A DNA stretch of 64,000 bases from Acidovorax radicis N35. Lineage in GTDB: Bacteria; Pseudomonadota; Gammaproteobacteria; Burkholderiales; Burkholderiaceae_C. Where the stretch lies: positions 124,001 to 188,000 of the forward strand of contig NZ_AFBG01000022.1 of NCBI RefSeq assembly GCF_000204195.1, in the 5' to 3' direction. The notes under the pieces were generated by a model. That model saw only the letters and a list, made by a program, of their open reading frames with translations, had not been told where the DNA came from and did not search any database. The translations under genes were made by a program, and so were the position numbers. This document shows positions 1 through 8,900 of the stretch, piece by piece (the first letter of the stretch is position 1; each line of letters begins with the position of its first letter).

Positions 1-453
1 CTGCAGCAGCTGGGCCATGCCCTGGCGCAGCGCCGCCCCGGCCACCCAGGGCCCACGGTGATCTACATCGACCTCGACCACTTCAAGGCCGTCAACGACA
101 CCCATGGGCATGGCGTAGGTGACGAGGTGCTGCGCATAGCGGCCGCCCGCCTGAGTGCGGCGGTACGCCATGGCGACCTCGTGGTGCGCCTGGGTGGTGA
201 CGAATTTGCCTGCCTGCTGCAAGGTATTGCCGACACGGGGCCGTTGCGCCAGCTGTGCAGCAAGTTGCTGGACGCCGTGTCCCGCCCCATGAAAGTCGCC
301 AGCCTGCAATTGCGGGTGTGCCCAAGCATTGGCGTTGCCATCTGCCCGCAGCACGGCACGGCGGCCGAAGACCTGCTGGCATGCGCCGACGCGGCGATGT
401 ACGCGGCCAAGCGAGACCGGCGTGGATTCGCGTTTTATGGTGAAGCGGGCTGA
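1..453 (+). CDS. Diguanylate cyclase, C-terminal GGDEF part (5' end outside window)
   Basis: The frame is open from the first base of the window, so the N-terminus is missing. The visible 150 residues form a GGDEF domain that would make cyclic di-GMP from two GTP. The signature GGDEF lies at visible residues 65-69, and an RHGD sequence stands five residues before it (56-59), matching the RxxD inhibitory I-site, so product feedback is likely. The metal-binding start of the domain (IDLDHFK, then NDTHGHGVGD) is intact. No EAL domain follows, because the stop is right after the GGDEF domain. The sensory part that would tell what it responds to lies upstream of the window. Confidence 0.93.
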   Translation: MQQLGHALAQRRPGHPGPTVIYIDLDHFKAVNDTHGHGVGDEVLRIAAARLSAAVRHGDLVVRLGGDEFACLLQGIADTGPLRQLCSKLLDAVSRPMKVASLQLRVCPSIGVAICPQHGTAAEDLLACADAAMYAAKRDRRGFAFYGEAG

Positions 454-585
454 TCCAGTGAGCACTTTTCGCACAAAGTAATACACCCCCGTGGGTACGG
501 TTACGAACAGACGGCCGCTGCGCACCATGGGACAGTGCAAACAACAGCCACCACCATGGTGGCCGCCTTTCCAAAGGACTGTTTC

Positions 586-1203
586 ATGCGCCATCCCACA
601 CCCCGCCAATTTTCTGGCGCCCTTCTGGGGGCGCTTGCTGTCATGTCGCTGCAGGGCTGCAAGCGCATCGACATGGTCACCGACTGGGCACCTGCCAGCC
701 CCTCCCCCACCGCGTACCTGGAAGACAGTGTGCTGACCTCCCGGGTTCGGGCCGCACTCATCCTCTCGCCGGTGGTGAACAGCTTTCACATCGGTGTCGA
801 ATCGCACCGGGGCGTGGTGCTGCTCAGCGGCATGGCGGCAGACCCCACACAGATTGATCTGGCGGTGTTTGTGGCGCAAACCGTGCCCGGCGTGAGCTCG
901 GTGGACAGCTTCATGTTTTCCACGGGCATACCCCCCGCTCTGGCCATCGGCAAGAACTACACCCCCAGCCCGGCAGCCTTGCGCACCCAGCGCCTTCTAG
1001 GCCATGCCCCTCACCCTGAAGCCACCCATCCTGAGGAGCCGCCTTCGGTCCCGACCCCCGCCGTGGTGCCATTGAGCCATCCCCTGGCGCTGGAAACCGG
1101 TCAGTCCGCAGACAATACCCCCAAGCAGAGCCGCTGGGTGAGCCTGGCCCACAGCGTACTGGGCATTCGCAGCATTCAGGACGAACTGTTGGTCAAACAG
1201 TAA
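586..1203 (+). CDS. BON-domain lipoprotein
   Basis: A 205-residue protein beginning with a lipoprotein signal: a hydrophobic stretch ends in the lipobox LQGC with the acylated cysteine at residue 25. Residues about 45-125 resemble a BON domain (LEDSVLTSRVRAAL, then a GVVLLSG turn), a fold found in periplasmic proteins such as OsmY and DolP that associate with envelope phospholipids. The C-terminal third is Pro/Ala-rich and probably disordered. The start at 586 is preferred over an in-frame ATG at 535 because it places the signal peptide at the N-terminus and is preceded by AAAGGA. It is probably outer-membrane anchored. Its exact role is unknown; it converges on the Crp/Fnr gene that follows. 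Confidence 0.8.
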   Translation: MRHPTPRQFSGALLGALAVMSLQGCKRIDMVTDWAPASPSPTAYLEDSVLTSRVRAALILSPVVNSFHIGVESHRGVVLLSGMAADPTQIDLAVFVAQTVPGVSSVDSFMFSTGIPPALAIGKNYTPSPAALRTQRLLGHAPHPEATHPEEPPSVPTPAVVPLSHPLALETGQSADNTPKQSRWVSLAHSVLGIRSIQDELLVKQ

Positions 1204-1256
1204 GCCCCACCTAGCCACCATCACAGGCCCCTTGCTGACAACGGACGCAGCGCACC

Positions 1257-1958
1257 TCAGTGCTTGGCCTTCATCAACCGGTGGTAGATCTGCTTGTCGG
1301 CGGCATAGCAACTGCAGGCCTCGGCCTCCAGCGCCGGGCGGTCGAGCACGGTGAGTTCGCCCCGGTGGTAGGTAATGAGCCCATCGTCCTGAAAGTGGCT
1401 CGCCGCCTCGGTCACCCCCACCCTTCGCACGCCGAGCATCAGCGCCATGAATTCCTGGGTGACATGAAAGTGCTCTGACTGCGACCGGTCCTGGCTCATC
1501 AGCAGCCAGCGCGCCAGGCGCGGCGCAATCAGGTGATAGCGCTGGCACGCCGCCGCCAGCGTCTGCTGGTGCAGGCGCGCCAGCAGACAGGCCTGGAGCA
1601 GGGTTTCCAGTGCCGGAATCTCTGTGATCTGTGCCCGGAGTTCGTGGGCGCCAATGCGCCAGCTGGACCCAGCCCCCTGCACCAAGGCACGCCAGGGTGT
1701 GGCGGCCAATCCCAAGATCAGCTCTGACCCGAGCATGGCCTCGGCCCCCACCATGCCGACTTCCAGCGGGGGGTGGCTGTCCACATCGATCACCAGGGAC
1801 AAAAAACCTTCGATGGGGAAGTGGGCATATTCGAGCGGCTTGCCCCGCACGCTCAATTCTGCGGAAAGCACGAGTTCGAACGGCTCGCAATGGTCCAGCA
1901 GTTGCTGGCGCGCAGCCGGGGGCAGCCGGTGAAGAAGGGCGTTTTCGGGGCGGTGCAT
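1257..1958 (-). CDS. Crp/Fnr family transcriptional regulator (copy 1 of a tandem pair)
   Basis: This 233-residue protein has an N-terminal cyclic-nucleotide-binding-type beta-roll (about residues 25-120), a dimerisation helix and a C-terminal winged helix with the recognition helix near 167-190 (LGVRRVGVTEAA). It has no N-terminal cysteine cluster of the FNR type; the only clustered cysteines are a CSCY motif at 215-218 after the winged helix. It is clearly paralogous to the next gene at 2131-2970, sharing the recognition helix, the LDRP turn and the C-x-C-Y tail. The ligand is unknown. It is transcribed in the same direction as the cyclic glucan synthase and is the last gene of that block. 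Confidence 0.88.
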   Translation of the reverse strand: MHRPENALLHRLPPAARQQLLDHCEPFELVLSAELSVRGKPLEYAHFPIEGFLSLVIDVDSHPPLEVGMVGAEAMLGSELILGLAATPWRALVQGAGSSWRIGAHELRAQITEIPALETLLQACLLARLHQQTLAAACQRYHLIAPRLARWLLMSQDRSQSEHFHVTQEFMALMLGVRRVGVTEAASHFQDDGLITYHRGELTVLDRPALEAEACSCYAADKQIYHRLMKAKH

Positions 1959-2130
1959 CCAGGTGTCTCACGGGTCGGCCAGCGCCGCTCAAAGAAGCGG
2001 CATCATGACAACCGCGCGGAGGCTTTCCCCGCGCAGGTCTTCGGCCAGTGTGGGCGCCCCTTGGCACCCTGACTGTCTGCCAGCGCACACAGCACGCCCC
2101 GCCCGGCCCTCCCATCAGTGGGAAGGCGTG

Positions 2131-2970
2131 CTAACTGGCAACACCCTTGGGCAGCAACCGGTCGTATTCCTTTTTGACGACTTCGTAGCACTCGCAGGTG
2201 CGGCCCTCCAGGCCCGGGCGATCCAGCACATTGATGTGCCCCCGGGCGTAGCTGATCAGCCCGGCCCGCTGCAGCTTGAGGGCCGCTTCGGTCACCCCCT
2301 CGCGCCGCACGCCCAGCATGTTGGCGATCAGTTCCTGCGTCATCACCAGCTGGTTGCTTTTCAGGCGGTCCAGGCTCAGCAGCAGCCAGCGGCACAGCTG
2401 CTGGTCCAGCGAATGGTGGCGGTTGCACACGGCGGTCTGCGCCATCTGGGTGATGAGTGCCTGCGTGTAGCGCAGCAGCAGGTGCATGACGGGCCCCGAG
2501 CGGGCAAACTCCTGCTTCATGGCATCGGCGCGCATGCGGTAACCCGAACCCGCGCTTTGCACCACCGCCCGGCTGGGTGTGGAGCCACCACCCATGAAGA
2601 TGGAGACGCCCACCAGTCCTTCAAAACCGACCACCGCAATCTCGGCCGAGGCCCCGTCCTCCAGCACATAAAGCAGGGACACGATGGCGTTGGTAGGGAA
2701 ATACACATACGGCATGGCCGCACCGGATTCATACAACACCTGCCCCAACGGCAGCTCCACCGACTCCAGTTGCGGCAGCCAGCGCTGCAGCTCCAGCTCC
2801 GGCAAGGCGGCCAGCAGCTGATTCTGAAGGGGCGAATTGGATCTTTTGATGGTGGCACCTTTGGTAACGCGAGGCGCACGGCCGTCGCGGTTGGGCCTGC
2901 CACGCTGGGCAAGCAGCCAGTTTGCGGGGCTGAACCCTTCTGGTCTGTACGGTATCGCACATACACACAT
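2131..2970 (-). CDS. Crp/Fnr family transcriptional regulator (copy 2), abutting the glucan synthase stop codon
   Basis: A 279-residue Crp/Fnr protein with an effector beta-roll at about residues 60-165 and a winged helix at about 205-240 (LGVRREGVTEAA at 219-230), ending with a CECY motif at 259-262. It is the paralogue of the gene at 1257-1958. The start is odd. The ATG at 2970 follows the TAA of the glucan synthase with no gap and in the same reading frame, and I see no Shine-Dalgarno sequence. No other ATG, GTG or TTG occurs before the sensor domain, so translation probably depends on re-initiation by ribosomes finishing the upstream gene. The first 45 residues (Arg/Pro-rich) are unlike other family members. 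Confidence 0.85.
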   Translation of the reverse strand: MCVCAIPYRPEGFSPANWLLAQRGRPNRDGRAPRVTKGATIKRSNSPLQNQLLAALPELELQRWLPQLESVELPLGQVLYESGAAMPYVYFPTNAIVSLLYVLEDGASAEIAVVGFEGLVGVSIFMGGGSTPSRAVVQSAGSGYRMRADAMKQEFARSGPVMHLLLRYTQALITQMAQTAVCNRHHSLDQQLCRWLLLSLDRLKSNQLVMTQELIANMLGVRREGVTEAALKLQRAGLISYARGHINVLDRPGLEGRTCECYEVVKKEYDRLLPKGVAS

Positions 2971-5900
2971 TTACCAAATGGCGCCCATCCGTGGGTACTG
3001 CACAGCGCCAGAAACCGTGTCCGCATGCACCGGAAGGGGAATCACACAACACAGGTCCGAAGACAGATCGACCCATCGCAACCGTTCACCCACCTGAAGC
3101 CAGCACGCACCAGCCGGGGCATTCACGGGCAGGCTGGGTGGCCCAGCCCCCGGGGCCATCCGCACCAGAATGAACCGCAGCGTGCGCCCACCGCGCACCA
3201 GGGTCAGTTCGGCACCCGGCCAGTGCGACGGCAGGCAAGGCGTGAAAAACAGCTCCTGTGCCCGCATCTGCAGCCCCACGATGGACTCCACCGCCGCCCG
3301 GTGCAGCCAGCCCGCCGCGCCGGTGTACCAGCTCCAGCCGCCCCGCCCCACATAGGGCGGCTGGCTGTAGATGTCGGCCGCCATCACATAGGGCTCCACG
3401 GCATACACCGGCCCCCACACGGGGTGCTGGGCCCGGTGCGCCGGGCTCAGATAGGTGAAGTAGCGGTAGGGCACATCGAACGCACCGGGGTGCTCATCAA
3501 GCCTCTGCACGGCCAGTTCTGCGGCGGCCATCAGGGCCCACACACCGCCATGGGCATACTGCCCGCCGTTCTCGCGCACGCCGGGTGGGTAGGCCTGGAT
3601 GTAGCCCGCGCTGGGTGAGGCATGGCGCAGCGAGGGCGCCAGCAGCTGGATCAACCCCGCTGCGGGGTTGACCAGATGCGCCTCGACCGCGTCCATCGCG
3701 CCGCGCTGCCGCTCAGGCGCTGCGGCGCCCGAAAGCACCGCCCAGGCCTGGGCGATCAGGTCAATGCGACCCTCGTCCCGCGTGTGGCTGCCCAGTGCCG
3801 TGCCGTCGTCAAAAAAGGCGCGCTGGTACCAGTCGCCGTCCCACGCCTGGTTTTCCAATGCAGCCCGCCAGCCGATCAATGCGGTGTCCCAGCGCTGCAC
3901 GCGGTCCAGATCGCCCTGATCGCGGGCCAGCGGAATCCAGTCGGTGACGATGGCGCACAAAAACCACGCCAGCCACACCGATTCGCCGCGCCCGCCGTCG
4001 CCCACGCGGTTCATGCCGTCGTTCCAGTCGCCACCGCCCATCAGCGGCAGACCGTGTGCGCCGGTGCGCAGGCTGCGGTCGATGGTGCGTGCGGCATGCT
4101 CATACACACTGGCTGTGGTGGTGCTGGCGCCGGGGGATTCGTAGATGTCCTCAGCGCCCTCAGGAATGGCGGAGCCTTCAAGGAACGCCACCTGCTCCTC
4201 CAGCAAACTTTTGTCGGCGGTGCGCTCCAGATAATGCGCGCAAGCAAAGGGCAGCCACAGCAGGTCGTCCGAGAAATGGGTGCGCACCCCTGCCCCGCCC
4301 GGCGTGTGCCACCAATGCTGCACATCGCCCGCCTCAAACTGGCGCGACGCGCACAGCACGATCTGCGCGCGCAAGGTGCCCGGCTGCGCCCAGGCCAGCG
4401 CCATCGCGTCCTGCAACTGGTCGCGGTAGCCCGTGGCACCACCCGCCTGGTAAAAGCCCGCCTTGGCATACAGGCGCGAGGACACCGTCTGGTACAGCAG
4501 CCAGCGGTTGACCAGCACATCGAACAGTGGATCGGGCGTGGCCACCTGCGTTGCGCCCAGCAGCAGGTTCCATCCATCGAGGGTCGCTTTCTCCCGCACA
4601 CGGGCCGCCACGGCCATGGCCTCAGCGCCCAGCGTGCGCGCCGCTGCCTCGGTGGGCGCGTAGCCCATCAGGTACACGCGCTCGAACGCCGCCCCGGCCC
4701 GCAAGGTCACCATGCGCGACAGCGCTGCACAAGGGTCCAGCCCGAACCCGCTGCGCTGCCCCAGTTGCAAGGGCACCACCAGATCGCCCTGCGCATCGAA
4801 AAACTCGCGGCGGTCGCAGGTCCAGTCCAGGCTGTCATTGGCACGGTCGTCCGTGCCCGGCCCGGCCGAGGCCTCGCAGAAAAAGGCCGTGCCCCCCCCA
4901 AAGCCTGCGGCCGCCTCGGTCTGCGTGCACAACAAGCCCAGCAAGCGGCCGTCGGGCAGCGGTGCAAAACACGGTGCGGTGGCCAGCGTGGCGCGGTCGC
5001 CGCGCTTTTCACCCATCATCCATTCCACCATGCCCACCAGGCGCAGATGCTCGCGCCGATTGCCCAGGTTGCGCACCTGCACATGCACCTGTTTGATGGC
5101 AGTGATGGGGTCCACACACCAGCGCACCGCTACATCCAGCGAGCCTCGGCGGTGGCGGATGGTGGTGGTGCCCTGGGCATGTTCCACGCCGTACACCACA
5201 TCGGCTGCGCCCCAGGCCGAGGGCGTCAGGCTCCACACCTCGCGCGTGCGGCGGTCCTGCAGCAGCAGCCATTCGGCGGGGGGGTCGGCCACCGGGTCGT
5301 TCGACCAAGCCGTGAGCTGGTTCAGGCGGCTGTTAAGCGCCCAGGTGTTGCCTGCGCCACTTTCAGACACCATGGCCCCCAGCTGGGCATTGGCCAGCAC
5401 ATTGACCCAGGGTTTGGCGGGCCGCAACGCAGCCGACACCTCGAACCCGAAGGTGCCGGTGACCGGGGCAAAGCCGCCCACCGGGGCGGGCACCCGCGTG
5501 CTGCCCTGGTGCGTGGGCACTTCGTCGGTGGCACCGCCGCGCCAGGGGCTGGCCATGGATGCGCCATGGGCCGCCACCCAGGCCTTCATCTGGTGCATCA
5601 GTGCATGGCCATCGGCCTGCAGGGTGATGCGGGCCAGGCTCGCCAACGTGCCCAGTTGCGGTGCCGACAGCTCATCGATCCGCAATACGCGCAGGCTGGT
5701 CACGGCCGGACCGGTGTGTGCGGCGAGATCGGCATCGTGGTGCTCGCGCAGCAGCGTCAGCTCGCGCTGCAGGGGCATATGGTACGAATGGGATTCACTG
5801 CTGAGCACCACCAGGTCGCAGGCCACACCACCATGCGCCCATTCGCGCAGCGCCTGGGCCAGCGTGCGCAGCAGGCCCATGCCCTGGGGCGATCCGGCCA

Positions 5901-8900
5901 TCACCAGCACGATGGGCCGGTCGCCCGACAGGCCCAGTTGCCACAACACGCGGCGGTCGCACACACGGGGTGCCCCCTGGGGTTCTGCCAACAGGCCCGC
6001 AGGCACGGCATGGATCTTGGGCAGCGTGAACACCAGCGCCGTGGTCAATGCCTGCAGTGCGGGCAGGTAGTCACGATGCGGGCGGTGCGATGCCCACTGG
6101 ATGCTGGCCAGCGTGGCCGACATGGCCGAGGCGCGCTCCACATAGGTGGGCTGGCGGTACTTGTCGATGATGGCCAGCAGCGTTGCCGGGTCTGGCGATG
6201 CCGCTGTGGCAAATGTGACGCAGGCTTGCGCGCCTGGCGCAATGCGGAGCATCACCCCCAGGGCGGCCACGGGGTCCAGCCCCGTGTCCAGCGCGGCGGG
6301 CGCCTCCGGCACGCGGCTCAGCAGGGCCAGCGGCTGGCCGGGCGTGTGGTTGCGCCCCAGCCAGAGCTGGCGGTCGGTCTGGCAGCGCAGGCCCAGCACG
6401 TTGCCTTCGGCATCCGCCACAAAGTGCGTGGCCTGCAGCGTGGTCTCGGTCTGCAGGCGGGGCGTTCTGATGAACCGCAGCGCCTGCTGTTCGGGCAGCC
6501 AATCGGCGGCAATGAAAAGGTTGGAGAACGCCGGGTGCGCCTCGTCGGCCGCATGGGTGGCCAGGGTGATGTCCAGGGCCGAGATCAGCTCCAACTCGAT
6601 CACTTCGTCGCCCAGGTTGCTCACCACCACCTTGCGCAGTTCGATGTCGTCTTCCGGGCTCACCCACACCGTGGCGTGCACGCGCAGCCCCGGCCACAGT
6701 GCGTCAAAACACACGCGGTCGGTATGGAAGATGCTGCCGTACACCGCTCGCGCATCGGGAGCGGGGTGGCTGGTGACGGACGCGGGCACGCTGGAGCCCA
6801 TCTGCCGCACATACAGAAAACTGCCGTGCGCATCCCGCAGCGCATCGTCGCGCCAGCGGGTGATGCCCGTCTGGTGCCAGCGGCTCCAGCCCGCCCCATT
6901 GGCGCGCAGGGTGACGCTGTAGCGCCCGTTGCCCAGCAGGTGTGTCGGCTCCAGCGCGTGGGCACCCGGGGTGACAGAGCGCACATGGTCGGGCGTTTTT
7001 TGCTGGCGCGCATGCGGCGGCAGGCGCGGCGGCGTCGCTTGCAAGGTGGGCAGCTCGCGCGGGGCGCGCTCCTGCAGCAGCGGCAGCACGGCCTCGATGC
7101 GTGCATGCGCCGTGCCCCAGCGCTGGGCCACTCCACGCAGCAGCACATTGGCCAGCGCCACGATGGTCATGCCCTGGTGGTGGGCCATGTAGGTGCTGAC
7201 CAGCGTGAGCCGCTCGCCATGGGTCTGGCGTTCGGGCGTGAAGTCCAGTGCCTCGTAAAAGCCGTAGCGCCCACGCGCCGACAGTGCAGCCAGGGTGCGG
7301 AAGTTCGCGCAGGCCGCGCGGGCATCCACCTGCGTAGCCAGCGCCGTGGCATAGGGTGCAATCACCAGCTCGCCCACAGGCGCGCGGCGCAAGGCCAGGC
7401 GGGGCACGCCCTGCGGGGCGTATTGGTACGCCAGGGTGTGGTCGCGTCCGGAATAGGCACATTCGGAAATGCCCCAGGGCATGTCCTTGCCCAGGCCCTG
7501 CACCAGCGCCACGTGCTCACGCAGGGCCGACCGCCCTGCCTCACCCAGGGCGCTGTGATACGGCTCATCCATGACCAGTGTGGGCATGAGGTACTCGAAC
7601 ATCGAGCCCGACCACGAACGCAGCACCGCATGGTGGCCGTTGGCAAAAAGCGGCCGTCCCAGGGCCGCCCAGTGCCGCACGGGCAGGTCGCCCTTGGCCA
7701 CAGCCAGCAGGCTGGTGGTGCGCGATTCGGACGCGAGCAGATCGTAGAACGAGGTGTCCAGCTGCTGCTCGTCCACCCGGTAGCCAATGTGCAGCAGGTG
7801 CCGCCGCGGGTGGTACAGAAACCGGAAGTCAGCCTGCCAGGCCAGTGCATCCAGCGCCTCGGCCAAGGCCATCAGGCGCCGCGTGGCATCAGGCGCGCCG
7901 CCACTGTGCGCGGCCTGCTGGTCACGGTCCACCGACTGCAGCGTGGCCAGGTGGTCGGCCAGCAGCCACAGCAGTTCGTCCTGCGCCGTGGGCGGGCTGT
8001 GCACGATGGCCGGGTGGCGTGGCTGGGCCATGCTGCGGAGCTCGTCCTGCGCCTGCGCCAGCAGCGCGCGAAACGCCGTGGCCTCAGGCAGGTGCGCGGG
8101 GTCGGGCGGGCGCAGGCCCAGCAGGCGGCTCAGCGCGGAGGGGTGCTGCAACCCGCGCATACCCAGGTGGTGGATGCCCAGCCGGGGCTGCAGCCGCGCC
8201 AGCGATGCGCGAATGGCCTGCTCACCCGCCTGCGGCGACAGCGGCTGCGCCGCCAGCGCGCTGCAGGCCTGCGCCACGGCCACCAGGTGGGCGCAGAGGT
8301 TGCCGCTGTCCACCGTGGACACATAACGCGGGTGCAGGGGCTGCAGGGTTTCGGTGTCGTACCAGTTCAGGAAGTGGCCTCGGTGCCGCTCCATCGCTTG
8401 CAGGGTCGCCAGTGTGGCTTCGAGCCGGTCGAGCAGCTCCAGCGTGCCGATCCAGCCGAACTGGCGTGCACAACTGGCACTCAGCAGGTACAGCCCGATG
8501 TTGGTGGGCGAGGTGCGGTGCGCCACCATTTCATACGGGGCGGTCTGCAGGTTGTCGGGCGGCAGGTGGTGGTTGTGTGCATCCACACAGCGCTCGAACA
8601 AACGCCAGGTGTCGCGCGCCACGCCGTGCAGCAGGTCCTGGTCTTGTGACGACAGCGTTGGGCTGCCACCGCCAGACGGGACCCTGTTCGCCAGCCACAC
8701 CAGCAGCGGCGACAGCGCCCACAGCGCCAGCAGCGCCCCCACCAAGGCCCAGGGCGCCGAGGGGTCCAGGGAGCCCCCGGCCCAGAGCGCCACGCCGCAG
8801 CCCAGCGCCAGCAAAGGCGCCGCCTTGTGCCTGCGCAGCGTGGCGTGAAGGCTTGTGGTCAAGGTGTTCTGTGCGGCCTCGGCCGTGGTCCACTCAAGCA

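Noticed and set aside
551-562. Palindrome CCACCATGGTGG as an operator for the BON lipoprotein
   Set aside because: It lies 24 bases upstream of the start but is composed of simple CCA/TGG repeats common in GC-rich DNA, with no second site.
3622-8649. A 1675-codon open frame on the plus strand opposite the glucan synthase gene
   Set aside because: It is the antisense shadow of a strongly supported GC-rich gene and its translation is rich in Arg, Gln, His and Gly with no family features. Such long shadow frames are expected at this GC content.
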